This document shows, one piece after another, positions 49,641 through 58,937 of a DNA stretch of 64,000 nt. Under the pieces are notes generated by a model. It was not told the DNA's origin, made no database searches, and saw only the letters and a list, made by a program, of their open reading frames with translations. Numbering within the stretch: the stretch's first letter is position 1; each line of letters begins with the position of its first letter. A program made the translations under genes and the position numbers. Source of the DNA: Glaciecola sp. HTCC2999 (lineage in GTDB: Bacteria > Pseudomonadota > Gammaproteobacteria > Enterobacterales > Alteromonadaceae); the NCBI GenBank assembly GCA_949498985.1, contig CATECQ010000061.1, positions 1 to 64,000 of the forward strand, read 5' to 3'.

Positions 49641-50180
49641 CTAACTGTCTTTAAGATAGTTGTTAAACGTTGTTTTAAACTTCACCAGTTTAGGTCCTAC
49701 GACTAAGTTACAGTAGGTATTGCCAGGGTTATTGGTAAAGTAATCTTGGTGGTAATCCTCAGCTTGAGAATAGTTATTGAGTGCTTCTATTTCGGTGACG
49801 ATGGGAGCACTGTAAATTTTATCGGCTTTGAGTTGAGTGATAAAAGTATTTGCGATGCTCTTTTGTACGTCATTATGGTAATAAATCCCGCTGCGATATT
49901 GTGTTCCGATATCATTACCTTGCCGATTAAGTTGAGTTGGATCGTGCAATGCGAAAAATATCTCAAATACTTGGTTTAGACGAATAATATCGTTATCAAA
50001 GGTGATTTGAACAACTTCATTATGTCCTGTATTACCAGTACAAACATCCTGATAGCTAGGTTGTGACGTGTGACCATTGCTATAGCCTGAGTATGCACTT
50101 ATTACGCCTTTGACTTTATTAAATGCAGATTCGATACACCAAAAGCATCCGCCACCAAGTGTGATTTGTTCTATCGCCAT
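49641..50180 (-). CDS. msrA: Peptide methionine-S-sulfoxide reductase MsrA
   Basis: This enzyme repairs oxidised methionine in proteins. The start at 50180 follows AAAGGAG closely and begins MAIEQITLGGGCFWC, with the catalytic C12 and C15. A frame extension to 50234 has no ribosome site. YSNGHTSQPSYQDVCTGNTGHNEVVQITFD and GTQYRSGIYYHN are conserved. The length is 179 residues. It is convergent with mgtE across 55 bases. Confidence 0.95.
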   Translation of the reverse strand: MAIEQITLGGGCFWCIESAFNKVKGVISAYSGYSNGHTSQPSYQDVCTGNTGHNEVVQITFDNDIIRLNQVFEIFFALHDPTQLNRQGNDIGTQYRSGIYYHNDVQKSIANTFITQLKADKIYSAPIVTEIEALNNYSQAEDYHQDYFTNNPGNTYCNLVVGPKLVKFKTTFNNYLKDS

Positions 50181-50314
50181 ACAATTCTCCTTTGTTATAT
50201 TCATATAATATGGGGCTAATTTGTGAAACATCAATAATCAACTTGCATTGATAGTCATCCAAAACTCCCAAGACAGCGTAGTTATATACTCTTTTATTAT
50301 CGAAGTAGCGCAGT

Positions 50315-50701
50315 ATGAAACTGACTTTATTTTATGATGGCATGTGCCCGTTGTGCCAGAAGGAAATGCAACATTTAATTAAATACAACACGCAGGGAAA
50401 TCTGTCATTTGTAGATATCATGGAACCTGGATTTAGTGAGCAATACCCTGAACTCGATTGGGATGCTCTAAATAATCGTATCCATGGTCAAACTGACCAA
50501 GGTCAAATTATCACAGGTTTAGATGTGACCTATCTCGCTTGGAAGCTTGTAGGCAAAGGTTGGGTGTATGCACCGACTCGTTGGCCAGTGATACGTTGGT
50601 TTGCTGATAAAATGTATAATGTATTTGCTAAGCATCGCTACACTATTTCATATTATTTAACCGGTCAACGTCGTTGTGAGCGCTGTGTGTTAAAACACTG
50701 A
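50315..50701 (+). CDS. DCC-family thiol-disulfide oxidoreductase-like protein (DUF393)
   Basis: This is a 128-residue protein with a thioredoxin-like start: YDGMCPLCQKEM places a CxxC pair at C11 and C14, the DxxCPxC motif that names the family. A later RRCERCVLKH end adds two more cysteines. The cellular role of DCC proteins is poorly known. It is followed after 49 bases by an SDR gene on the same strand. Confidence 0.82.
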   Translation: MKLTLFYDGMCPLCQKEMQHLIKYNTQGNLSFVDIMEPGFSEQYPELDWDALNNRIHGQTDQGQIITGLDVTYLAWKLVGKGWVYAPTRWPVIRWFADKMYNVFAKHRYTISYYLTGQRRCERCVLKH

Positions 50702-50750
50702 ATGATATATTCACTCACCCCTTATCTACTAAATTGACAAAGGACATATT

Positions 50751-51497
50751 ATGTCGACACCTAACATAGCCTTATTAATTGGTGCTAGTGGGGGAATTGC
50801 CCAAGCATTAATTACTGAATTATTAGCACATCCTGATATTGATTATGTACATGCCATTTCTCGCACAGTAATAGAAAATAATCACTCCAGCGTGACGTCT
50901 TACGCCTTGAATTCATTAGATGAAACAGCTGTTGCTGAGTTTGTTCAGCATCAAAAATCTGCGGCCACACAGTATCGATTTGTCATTTCGACAGTGGGTA
51001 TTTTACATCGAGAATCATCAGCTACTTGCTGTAGTCTCAAACCAGAAAAGCGCTTAGAGGATATTGACCCGGTCCAGTTACAAGCTTATTTTGAAGTTAA
51101 TTCCGTAATACCAGCCATATGGCTAAAGCATTTAGTCAAAATTATGCCTAAGGGTTCGGCTAGTGCTATCGCTTTTTTGAGCGCTCGTGTAGGAAGTATT
51201 AGTGATAACAAATTGGGGGGCTGGTATGGATATCGTGCTTCAAAATCGGCGTTAAATATGTTCATCAAAAATGCTGCAATAGAATATGGACGGCGCAATA
51301 AACATGTTGCGTTATTGTCTTATCATCCAGGGACTGTCGATACGGGGTTATCTAAACCTTTTCAAGCTAACGTGAAGCCTGAAAAATTATTTACTCCTGA
51401 ATTTACGGCACAATGTTTAGTGAAATTATTAACAGAAGCTAAAGCAGAAGAAAGTCCATATTATCTTGATTGGGCGGGTAAAACTATTCCATGGTAA
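50751..51497 (+). CDS. Short-chain dehydrogenase (C-factor/sniffer-like)
   Basis: This is a 248-residue SDR. The NAD(P) motif is IGASGGIAQALI near residue 9. FVISTVGILHRESS carries the cofactor strand. The catalytic tyrosine and lysine are in YGYRASKSALNMF, and SARVGSISDNKLGGW precedes them. The SYHPGTVDTGLSKPF segment resembles CsgA-type SDRs. The substrate is unknown. Confidence 0.85.
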   Translation: MSTPNIALLIGASGGIAQALITELLAHPDIDYVHAISRTVIENNHSSVTSYALNSLDETAVAEFVQHQKSAATQYRFVISTVGILHRESSATCCSLKPEKRLEDIDPVQLQAYFEVNSVIPAIWLKHLVKIMPKGSASAIAFLSARVGSISDNKLGGWYGYRASKSALNMFIKNAAIEYGRRNKHVALLSYHPGTVDTGLSKPFQANVKPEKLFTPEFTAQCLVKLLTEAKAEESPYYLDWAGKTIPW

Positions 51498-51556
51498 ATG
51501 ACATTTATAGATAAGCTTGTTAGTATTCCCCCCATAATAACAATGAAGGAAAACAC

Positions 51557-52978
51557 ATGGGTGCATCACGCGAGCAATTTGGTTCTCGTCTTGGTTTTAT
51601 ATTAGCAGCAGCTGGCTCTGCGGTTGGGATCGGAAATTTAGTTGGGTTCCCTGTTGGAGCTGCAAAAAATGGTGGCGGTGCATTTTTATTTATGTATGCT
51701 ATTTTTGTATTTTTTATCTGTTTACCCGTTATGCTAGCCGAGATGTCGGTTGGTCGAAACACGCAAAAAGATCCTCTTGGTGCTTATTCTAGCTTGTCTG
51801 GAAACGCTAAAAAATGGAATATTGCGGGTTGGTTATCGATCATCACCCCGTTTATGATTGCCGTTTTTTACTCCGTGATCACGGTCTGGATTTTAGGATA
51901 CTTAGTAGGTGCCGCTACGGGGGATCTTGAAGCACTCGCAAATCCAGCCTATTTTGGCGACTTCATTAATTCTTCACAAATCTTCGTTTACATGATTATG
52001 GTGTTGGCTATTATGTATTTGATTTTGCAAGGTGGTGTCAAACAAGGCATTGAAAAAGCAGCAAAGTTACTTATGCCAGCATTATTTTTTATGCTTATCG
52101 GAATGGTGATATTTGTTTTGCTGCAAGATAATGCAATGGCAGGAGTCAAATTCTACCTTATCCCTGATTTCAGTAAAATCGATTCAGGGGTAGTTAATGG
52201 TGCATTATCCCAAGCTTTTTTCTCTTTATCTTTAGGGATGGGGATCATGATCACTTATGGCAGCTATATTAATAAGCAAGCTAACATTCCAGGCTCAGCT
52301 AAGCTGGTTGCATTAACGGATACTGCTGTTGCGTTTACTGCCGGCTTAATGATACTCCCGGCAATTTATTCGTTTAATCCCAATATTCAACCTGATGATT
52401 TAAGTGAATCATCAGTTGGCTTAATTTTTACTTTTTTACCAAAGATATTTTTGGCATTACAGACTAGCGTAGGTTTTATTGGTGCGAGCATTGCTGCGAG
52501 TGTCTTTTTCTTACTTGTTTTCTTTGCAGCAATTACGTCTCTAGTGTCTATTTTCGAAGTACCGGTTGCGGCTTTGATGAGTGAAAAAGAAATGCCACGG
52601 CAACGCGCCTTAATATTATGTGGATTATTATTGATTATCTTATCTTTAATGTGTGCTGTATCGTTTGGCATGATTGATTTTCTAACAGGATTTATGAGTT
52701 ATGCGGGCGTTCAAAAGTCCTTCTTTGATGTCGTCATTGATGTATTTTATGAAACCATATTGCCTTTGAATGGATTATTAATTTGTTTGTTTGTCAGCTA
52801 CCGTTGGAAAAAACACCGCTTTAATGAAGAGTTATCATCTGGTGCTGCTGGCTACCAAGATAGTTTGTTCGAAAAATACGTGAATGTATCAGTTGGCACC
52901 TTTATTCCTGTCATACTATTAGTTATCTTTATTAATACTGTGGCGACGAAGTATTTTGGAGTGGCTTTAATTGGTTAG
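51557..52978 (+). CDS. Sodium:neurotransmitter symporter family (SNF/NSS) transporter
   Basis: This is a 473-residue inner-membrane Na+-coupled transporter, probably for an amino acid. The first helix FGSRLGFILAAAGSAVGIGNLVGFP carries the sodium and substrate-binding residues, although the usual NLWRFP is NLVGFP here. About 11 membrane segments are visible. FFSLSLGMGIMITYGSYI in helix 6 is typical. GGGAFLFMYAIFVFFICLPVMLAEMSVGR is the conserved helix 2. The substrate is unknown. Confidence 0.9.
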   Translation: MGASREQFGSRLGFILAAAGSAVGIGNLVGFPVGAAKNGGGAFLFMYAIFVFFICLPVMLAEMSVGRNTQKDPLGAYSSLSGNAKKWNIAGWLSIITPFMIAVFYSVITVWILGYLVGAATGDLEALANPAYFGDFINSSQIFVYMIMVLAIMYLILQGGVKQGIEKAAKLLMPALFFMLIGMVIFVLLQDNAMAGVKFYLIPDFSKIDSGVVNGALSQAFFSLSLGMGIMITYGSYINKQANIPGSAKLVALTDTAVAFTAGLMILPAIYSFNPNIQPDDLSESSVGLIFTFLPKIFLALQTSVGFIGASIAASVFFLLVFFAAITSLVSIFEVPVAALMSEKEMPRQRALILCGLLLIILSLMCAVSFGMIDFLTGFMSYAGVQKSFFDVVIDVFYETILPLNGLLICLFVSYRWKKHRFNEELSSGAAGYQDSLFEKYVNVSVGTFIPVILLVIFINTVATKYFGVALIG

Positions 52979-53013
52979 AACCACACCGTATCGGGTCATA
53001 TTTTTGCTTTGAA

Positions 53014-53886
53014 TTAAAGCATATCAAAGGGACTCGGATAGTGATAATTAAAACTCAGCAATTGCTGAGTTTTTTGTGCCAGCACAATTTTTCCAGCTTG
53101 TTTGTCATTTTGGCTTTTGGTGGTTTTACTTGAGATAAAATTCAGTGGTGGAAGTTCTTTACTACAAGCTGCTGCTTGATAATAGTCTTCACGGGTGGGG
53201 TGCTCAGGTGCGCAAAAATGCAGTACGTGTCCGCTGACTGTTTCCAATTGTGTGATGATTTGAACTAATCCCCTCACCACATCAATTTGATGAACTAAGT
53301 TGACAACTTGATGACCGTTTTCTATCTCCTTACGTTTGACCAATGAGGTGACGGGGTGGCGTGAGTCATTAATCAAGCCTGCTAACCGCACCACTGTACT
53401 TTGCTGTTGAGCATGTTCAAATAACCACTGTTCTAAAATGTGGTGAGCTTTACCTGAGGCTGTGACTGGAGAAGGAGGAGTAGACTCATCCACTTGACCT
53501 GTGACATGCCCAAATACTGATGTAGTAGACACAAAGATAATATGTATTGTCGGTTGGTGTAGTAATACAGTATTGAACAGCTCTAGCATGTTATCGGTAA
53601 ACTGCTTGCCATCTAAGTCTCTTCGACCAGGAGGGATATTGATGACCATGACATCACATCTTGATACATCAGTTAATAAAGAGTGAGAGAATTCGGTATT
53701 AGCATTACTGGTCTTACTCACGGAAAATAGATGTGGCTTAATTCCTAGCTCGTTGAGAGTCGGTAATTGGTTCACACGAGTTGTAGTACCATATACCTGC
53801 ATGCCCTGAGATATTAATTGAGTTGCAAGCGGTTGACCTAGCCAGCCGCATCCACAGAGCATGACGTGTGAAACATGTTTGTTCAT
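53014..53886 (-). CDS. NAD(P)-dependent SDR/epimerase-like protein (YeeZ-like)
   Basis: This is a 290-residue extended-SDR-like protein. The dinucleotide motif is VMLCGCGWLGQPLATQL near residue 8. IIFVSTTSVFGHVTGQVDESTPPSP contains a TSVFG motif, similar to the TSVYG of epimerases. HILEQWLFE and RLAGLIN follow. It resembles E. coli YeeZ, of unknown function. Its start overlaps the stop of the yggN-like gene by one base, so the two are co-translated. Confidence 0.75.
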   Translation of the reverse strand: MNKHVSHVMLCGCGWLGQPLATQLISQGMQVYGTTTRVNQLPTLNELGIKPHLFSVSKTSNANTEFSHSLLTDVSRCDVMVINIPPGRRDLDGKQFTDNMLELFNTVLLHQPTIHIIFVSTTSVFGHVTGQVDESTPPSPVTASGKAHHILEQWLFEHAQQQSTVVRLAGLINDSRHPVTSLVKRKEIENGHQVVNLVHQIDVVRGLVQIITQLETVSGHVLHFCAPEHPTREDYYQAAACSKELPPLNFISSKTTKSQNDKQAGKIVLAQKTQQLLSFNYHYPSPFDML

Positions 53887-54719
53887 TATTGATTAGCCGT
53901 ATTTTCAGTAATAGTTATCATATTAAGGTTGGCAAGCTTTGGAATACGTTGTGCTAGTTGCTGTTCTGCAGCTTCTGCACTGTGTAGTACTTCACACAAT
54001 AGCTCTGCCGATTCCCCTAATGCCATAGCATGCATTGACAATTTTTGTTCCATGCGCGAGTTAAGTGCATCGGGATTAAATAGATCACTCATCCCTTCAC
54101 CATCCCCAAATAACATCTCTTTACCAATAGCCATAAATAAACGTCCCATAGATTCGGTGATGGCATGTTGAATGGCTTCGGAAAACTCTGTTTCCCATTC
54201 GGGGCTCGTCCAGTTATCACTAGTGTTACTTTCTGGATCAATAAAAATACTACCATCAGGAGCGTAAATATTGCGTTTAAGGTTAATTTCAATGGTGTTC
54301 ATTAATTCATTCATCTTAGTGATGAGTTCATCGTCCGGCCCTAGTAACTCGGCTAACACTTGGTTAATCGCTAAATTAGTCACTTCTAATCCTTGGGCTG
54401 CAAACTCGACACCAATAGGGATAGAAGCTTTCAAGTTGTAATAATATGACTCTACCGCAGCACGCTGCTCGATGTTCAAATCAATAGGTTCATCATTTAT
54501 TTTGAGATTTTGATGGTTATCCATGACTAAAGTCAGATCAGAAGAGGTTAAAGTCAGTACCTCGTTTTGAAATCCTAAGGTTCCATTTAGTTCCATTGAA
54601 CAGCTGTCTATCTGAACATTAATACCTTCATTGTTAGCATGGGTTGGAAAGATAGTCATCAAACTAAACAACAGACATAGCATACTATTGGTGGGTAAAG
54701 ATTTAAAATTTGTCATCAA
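53886..54719 (-). CDS. YggN/DUF2884-family exported protein
   Basis: This is a 277-residue protein with an N-terminal signal peptide ending near PTHA. The mature domain begins with a single cysteine region IDSCSMELNGTLGFQNEVLTL. ESYYYNLKASIPIGVEFAAQGLEV is the family core, and the C-terminal part is helical with LAQRIPKLANLNMITI. It resembles E. coli YggN, of unknown function. It is the first gene of a two-gene leftward unit, behind a small hairpin at 54738. Confidence 0.72.
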   Translation of the reverse strand: MMTNFKSLPTNSMLCLLFSLMTIFPTHANNEGINVQIDSCSMELNGTLGFQNEVLTLTSSDLTLVMDNHQNLKINDEPIDLNIEQRAAVESYYYNLKASIPIGVEFAAQGLEVTNLAINQVLAELLGPDDELITKMNELMNTIEINLKRNIYAPDGSIFIDPESNTSDNWTSPEWETEFSEAIQHAITESMGRLFMAIGKEMLFGDGEGMSDLFNPDALNSRMEQKLSMHAMALGESAELLCEVLHSAEAAEQQLAQRIPKLANLNMITITENTANQ

Positions 54720-54737
54720 AGAGCCTTTATTTGGAAT

Positions 54738-54760
54738 ATTGAGGTATCGTAAACCTCAAT
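54738..54760 (-). repeat. Inverted repeat in the leader of the yggN-like gene
   Basis: ATTGAGGT and ACCTCAAT are perfect 8-base arms around a seven-base loop, 19 bases before the leftward start. The rest of the spacer to 55027 is AT-rich, with two TATAAT boxes near 54975 and 54993 that may serve the small rightward gene, and no other gene. Confidence 0.4.
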
Positions 54761-55027
54761 GAGATTAATCACGATTATTATCTATCAAGTAACATGCCAA
54801 GCTTAAATAAGACTGAAAACCTATTAAATAAAGGCTCGCAAATACGTTATACTAATTGAATGTGTCAATCTGACCAATTTAATGCAAAAAACATTAATAA
54901 TAGAGGTATTTGACTAACATCAATATTTCTAAAGAAAACAGTACCTGCACATATCGTTTTATTATCTATCTGGGTATAATTATATTCATCGGTATAATAC
55001 TACCATTAATTTTTATTGGAGAAAGTC

Positions 55028-55219
55028 ATGAGTGAATGGATCAATTCGATCATATTTGGTGTCGGTTTTTTAGCGTTTGTATTGGGCATTTCCAGTATTA
55101 TCATGGCGTTTATTGCAACACGCTCTACCCCCGCAGGTATCCAAGAAAAAGTTGAATACGGCTTTTTCGGGGTGTCAGGACTTATTTTATGTGCCTTAAT
55201 GGTCTATGTATTAGTCTAA
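55028..55219 (+). CDS. Small two-helix membrane protein, unknown
   Basis: This is a 63-residue protein starting MSEWINSIIF at the ATG 55028, which follows a GGAG ribosome site by 7 bases. Two hydrophobic helices, about 8-28 and 45-62, are joined by a loop TRSTPAGIQEKVEYG. I do not recognise the family. Its last four bases overlap the 3' end of the convergent mscM gene. A membrane location is the only safe inference. Confidence 0.65.
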   Translation: MSEWINSIIFGVGFLAFVLGISSIIMAFIATRSTPAGIQEKVEYGFFGVSGLILCALMVYVLV

Positions 55220-56478
55220 GATAAATGCGATTTGTCCGTAATACTTTGATATGGGCGGAGTCTGAATAACGGCATACTAGCTAATATGTGGTCAAAGATA
55301 TCCGCCTGAATCCCCTCATATTCAACCCAGTTCTTGTTACGGCTAAAACAATAGATTTCTAACGCCAAACCGTGTTCAGTTGGTTTCAATTGGCGCACCA
55401 TTAGGGTCAGTGTTTGATTGATTTGTGGATGTTTACGAATATAGGCTTCAACGTAAGCGCGAAAAGTTCCGATATTGGTCAAACGTCTCGCGTTGAGTAA
55501 GTCACCCTGGTCAATTTGTTCATTTTGGTGATAATTTTGTAGTTCTTGTAATTTATTATCTAAATACCCTTTGATAAATCGGACATTGTGCAAATCATCA
55601 ATCATGTCTTGGTCTAAAAAGGTGACACTTTGCATATCAATCTGAATACTACGCTTAATTCGACGACCGCCAGATTGCAACATACCACGCCAGTTTTTAA
55701 CCACTTCGTTAGTTAAAGTATAAGTAGGTAAGGTCGCTATTGTTTTATCCCAATTTTGTACTTTGACCACATTTAAGCCAATCTCACGGATTTCACCATC
55801 GACGCCATAAGATTGCATTTCAATCCAGTCACCGGTATTAAACATTCTATTGGCCGCAATTTGGATCCCTGCTACAAACCCCAATATAGTATCTTTAAAA
55901 ATCAACAAGAGAATGGCAGCGATTGCTGTCAAACCCGACAAGAGTAATAAAGGACTTTTATCCAAGATAAGTGAGATAGTGAGTAAAATGCCAATAATCG
56001 CAAAAATCAACTTACTGACCTGGATGAAACCTGTAATGGGCGCTTTTTGGGCTAAGTTCGAGCGTTCATATAAAACTTCAATGGTATTGAGCAAAGAAAA
56101 TAGAGCAAAAATGGAAAATATCACTAAGTATATTTGTGCACATTTAAGTACGAACCCTAGTAACAGCGTGTTAAATTCGAGCAGTATCGGCGCAGATGCA
56201 AAAATGAATAGTGCTGGGATAATATGTTCAAGACGATTGAAAAATCCTTGTTCATATAAGACATCATCCCATTCTTGGTTATTACGCAGTAACAACTTAA
56301 GCAAGTTAGAACCCACTAAAAATTTAATGGTCCACAGAATTACCATAGCCGTGAGTAAAAGGATAATTATCGCGGCTAGTTTATAACTGGTATCTTGCAT
56401 AGTTATTGCAGGTTCAGGATATTGAAACATCGCGTTGATGATGTCTAAAATAATGAATTGAATCGTTGATGCTTGCAT
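55216..56478 (-). CDS. mscM: Mechanosensitive channel MscM (YbdG-like, MscS family)
   Basis: This is a 420-residue inner-membrane channel gated by tension and osmotic stress, with about five membrane helices and a cytoplasmic cage. The pore/beta domain reads LLIFKDTILGFVAGIQIAANRMFNTGDWIEM near residue 200. YGVDGEIREIGLNVVKVQNWDKTIATLPTY follows. The C-terminal TNIGTFRAYVEAYIRKHP and TLMVRQLKPTEHGLALEIYCF match E. coli YbdG closely. An AGGA ribosome site precedes the start. Confidence 0.92.
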   Translation of the reverse strand: MQASTIQFIILDIINAMFQYPEPAITMQDTSYKLAAIIILLLTAMVILWTIKFLVGSNLLKLLLRNNQEWDDVLYEQGFFNRLEHIIPALFIFASAPILLEFNTLLLGFVLKCAQIYLVIFSIFALFSLLNTIEVLYERSNLAQKAPITGFIQVSKLIFAIIGILLTISLILDKSPLLLLSGLTAIAAILLLIFKDTILGFVAGIQIAANRMFNTGDWIEMQSYGVDGEIREIGLNVVKVQNWDKTIATLPTYTLTNEVVKNWRGMLQSGGRRIKRSIQIDMQSVTFLDQDMIDDLHNVRFIKGYLDNKLQELQNYHQNEQIDQGDLLNARRLTNIGTFRAYVEAYIRKHPQINQTLTLMVRQLKPTEHGLALEIYCFSRNKNWVEYEGIQADIFDHILASMPLFRLRPYQSITDKSHLS

Positions 56479-56512
56479 ATTTATCCTAAGTGGAAAATGG
56501 TTATATTTTTGA

Positions 56513-57406
56513 CTAATTATCTTGCAATAGTGTTTGAATGCGAAGATCTTTTTCTTCCCATAAGGTATTTAATTGTACTTGGAAGTGCTTTCGAAATAAC
56601 TCATCCTCTTGGTAATTACCTCGCATGTTAGATGAGATAGGTATTTCCTTTATATCAATAATAATGCGTTGCATGCTACCGCATAACATATCCATCATGG
56701 GCCATTTGGAATTTTGAGGGTAAAAGATGCTAACATCGAGCATATTGGCAAATAAATTTCCCATGGCAGCTAACGTAAATGCAATTCCTGCTGCTTTGGG
56801 TGGCAGTAAGTATTGATATGGACTGTTTTTTTGAATATGTTTTTGAGGTGTGAAACGTGTGCCTTCGACAAAGTTAATGATCGTCGTTGGCGTATTACGG
56901 TATTTTTCACATGCCGCTTGGGTGGTGGCAATATCTTTACCTTTTAAACTAGGTTGTTGTTCTATTTGCGCTTTAGAGTAGCGACGCATAAATGGCATGT
57001 CTAGTGCCCATGCTCCTAGTCCAACAAATGGCAGCCAAATCAGCTCTTTTTTCAAGAAGAATTTGGGTGCTGGGTAGTTGCCTTTAGCAAAACCAATCAA
57101 CAAAATAATATCTAAATAACTACGATGATTTGCGGTGATCAAATACCAACCTTCTGGAGATATTGAGTGTGGAATATTAGATTCGATCGTCACGCGATTA
57201 AATAGAGTGATCAATTTGACACTTATGACACCAAAAGCAATCTCAAATACTGCGTTAAGCGCATTGATGTGACGGTTGAAGGGGGGAAGTGGGATAAGCA
57301 ATTTGATTAAACCAAATAAGACGATTAGCACTGCCCAAAAACCAAGATTACTCATTTGTAGAGTAAAGTGAATAGGAAAAATAAATATCGCCCTTAACAA
57401 ACTCAT
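56513..57406 (-). CDS. Lysophospholipid acyltransferase (YihG-like, PlsC domain)
   Basis: This is a 297-residue membrane-bound acyltransferase. The catalytic motif NHRSYLDI (NHx4D) lies near residue 92. FFLKKELIWLPFVGLGAWALDMPFMRR is motif II, INFVEGTRFT is motif III with the glycerol-3-phosphate-binding glutamate, and KAAGIAFTLAAMG is motif IV. One or two N-terminal helices anchor it. YihG-type enzymes add a polyunsaturated or medium acyl chain to lysophosphatidic acid in some bacteria. It starts 34 bases downstream of nothing conserved, and mscM follows it on the same strand. Confidence 0.87.
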   Translation of the reverse strand: MSLLRAIFIFPIHFTLQMSNLGFWAVLIVLFGLIKLLIPLPPFNRHINALNAVFEIAFGVISVKLITLFNRVTIESNIPHSISPEGWYLITANHRSYLDIILLIGFAKGNYPAPKFFLKKELIWLPFVGLGAWALDMPFMRRYSKAQIEQQPSLKGKDIATTQAACEKYRNTPTTIINFVEGTRFTPQKHIQKNSPYQYLLPPKAAGIAFTLAAMGNLFANMLDVSIFYPQNSKWPMMDMLCGSMQRIIIDIKEIPISSNMRGNYQEDELFRKHFQVQLNTLWEEKDLRIQTLLQDN

Positions 57407-57679
57407 ATATGCTGTACTTAGCCTTAATTATAGATAAATTTCTATCACTTTGATTGCAATTTATCCTATGCAAATGCTGATATAGCGTCAACCTTTTTCT
57501 GATATTCAATTAATGTGGTTTGCTGCATCACACATAGATCATTTTTCTCGATCCTTCAGTTATGTTAAAATTACTAATGATGACTCGTCAAAGAGGGCGC
57601 CACGTTCCTTGAAAAGAGATTTAAAACAATGAACAGTCTAATGTCTCGAGCATTAGTGATGAATTAAGGAATGCTGTAA

Positions 57680-58744
57680 GTGCCAAATCTAAAAGATGTA
57701 GATTACAATCTCACACCCGCTGTTATCGATAGGCGCTTTTCTGTTGCACCTATGCTGGATTGGACGGATAAACATTGTCGTTATTTCCATCGTTTAATTT
57801 CACAGCATACCGTGTTATATACCGAGATGGTGACCACGGGGGCTATCATTTTTGGGAAAGGCGATTATTTAGGATTTAATGCTGCAGAACAGCCGGTGGC
57901 ATTGCAATTAGGCGGCAGCGACCCTTCTGATATGACTCGCTGTGCCGTTAAAGCTCAAGAATATGGCTATGATGAAGTTAACATCAACGTTGGTTGTCCA
58001 TCTGATCGAGTACAAAATGGCCGTTTTGGCGCTTGCTTAATGGCAGAACCGCAAACGGTAGCGGATTGTGTTAATGCGATGCAAGGGCAAATAGATATCC
58101 CGGTGACTGTTAAATCACGTATCGGGATAGATGATATGGATGAGTATAAAGACTTATCAGGTTTTATTCAGCAAGTAGCTGATGCAGGATGTGATACCTT
58201 TATAGTCCATGCACGAAAAGCTTGGCTTAAGGGACTCAGCCCTAAACAAAATCGTGAAGTTCCACCATTAATGTATGAGCGCGTATATCAACTGAAGCAA
58301 GAATTTCCACATCTACATATTAGTATTAATGGTGGCGTGACGAATTTAGATGATGCTCAAACCCATTTAGCTCATGTTGATGGTGTGATGATGGGGCGAG
58401 AAGCATATTCCAATCCTTATATTCTTAGCGAAGTCGATCGTTTGATTTACGGCAATAACCAAGGAGCTTTATCAAGGATTGAGATTGTTAAACGAATGCA
58501 TAATTACACCGTTGAGCAATTAGCTGCGCCCATTCAATACGGCCAAGGTACAAAGGTTTGGCATATAGCTCGTCATATGCTGGGACTATTTCAAGGCGAG
58601 CCTGGTGGCCGGGTCTGGCGTCGCTATTTAAGTGAAAATGCAGTCGGTCGAGATACTTCCCCTGATGTATTGTTTCAAGCACTTGAGGCGTTAATTGAGA
58701 CGCAGGCAGCATCTCAAGCTTATCTTGATAGTCGAACAGATTAA
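57680..58744 (+). CDS. dusA: tRNA-dihydrouridine(20/20a) synthase DusA
   Basis: This FMN enzyme reduces uridine 20/20a in the tRNA D-loop. RRFSVAPMLDWTDKHCRYFHRLI starts the TIM barrel. The catalytic cysteine is in NVGCPSDRVQNGRFGACLM near residue 115. VKSRIGIDDMD, FIVHARKAWLKGLSPKQNREVPPL and HISINGGV follow as in DusA. The GTG at 57680 has AAGGA 9 bases upstream, giving 354 residues; a slightly later start is possible. A long inverted repeat begins 6 bases after its stop. Confidence 0.95.
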   Translation: MPNLKDVDYNLTPAVIDRRFSVAPMLDWTDKHCRYFHRLISQHTVLYTEMVTTGAIIFGKGDYLGFNAAEQPVALQLGGSDPSDMTRCAVKAQEYGYDEVNINVGCPSDRVQNGRFGACLMAEPQTVADCVNAMQGQIDIPVTVKSRIGIDDMDEYKDLSGFIQQVADAGCDTFIVHARKAWLKGLSPKQNREVPPLMYERVYQLKQEFPHLHISINGGVTNLDDAQTHLAHVDGVMMGREAYSNPYILSEVDRLIYGNNQGALSRIEIVKRMHNYTVEQLAAPIQYGQGTKVWHIARHMLGLFQGEPGGRVWRRYLSENAVGRDTSPDVLFQALEALIETQAASQAYLDSRTD

Positions 58745-58750
58745 TTGACT

Positions 58751-58785
58751 TGTGAAATTGACCAACGGTCGTGGTTAATTTCACA
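58751..58785. promoter_or_regulatory. Long inverted repeat, candidate enhancer of the first psp promoter
   Basis: TGTGAAATTGACCA (58751-58764) pairs with TGGTTAATTTCACA (58772-58785) over 14 bases with one G-T pair and a seven-base loop. It contains TTGACCA-N7-TGGTTAA. No T-run follows, so it is a weak terminator for dusA. It lies 75-108 bases before the sigma-54 promoter at 58859, the usual place for an activator such as PspF. Confidence 0.5.
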
Positions 58786-58858
58786 TAGTAGTTAACATTT
58801 CATTTAAGATGAAAATAAAAAACCAATAAAAACAGCTATTTAAAAATTATTTCAAATT

Positions 58859-58874
58859 TGGCACGGACTTAGCA
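58859..58874 (+). promoter_or_regulatory. Sigma-54 (-24/-12) promoter
   Basis: TGGCACG-N4-TAGCA has GG and GC exactly 10 bases apart, matching the sigma-54 consensus TGGCACG-N4-TTGCA except one base. Transcription would start near 58885, 50 bases before the small membrane protein gene. Psp operons are classically sigma-54 dependent. Confidence 0.8.
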
Positions 58875-58937
58875 ACAGTGATGGATATTCATACCAAAAC
58901 TGTTCAGAGCTGTCTGGCAGCCAAAAGGAAATAAGAT

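Noticed and set aside
49625-49642. AGATTC/GAATCT inverted repeat as terminator between mgtE and msrA
   Set aside because: The arms are only six bases and there is no T-run.
55850-56386. 178-codon frame antisense to mscM
   Set aside because: mscM is convincing along its whole length and this frame has no family features.
58488-58784. 98-codon frame antisense to the dusA end
   Set aside because: It overlaps dusA and the inverted repeat behind it and has no supporting signal.
58751-58785. CRP site (TGTGA...TCACA)
   Set aside because: TGTGA and TCACA are present, but they are spaced far more than the six bases a CRP site needs.
58751-58785. Strong terminator of dusA
   Set aside because: The stem is good, but no T-run follows, so an operator or enhancer role was preferred.
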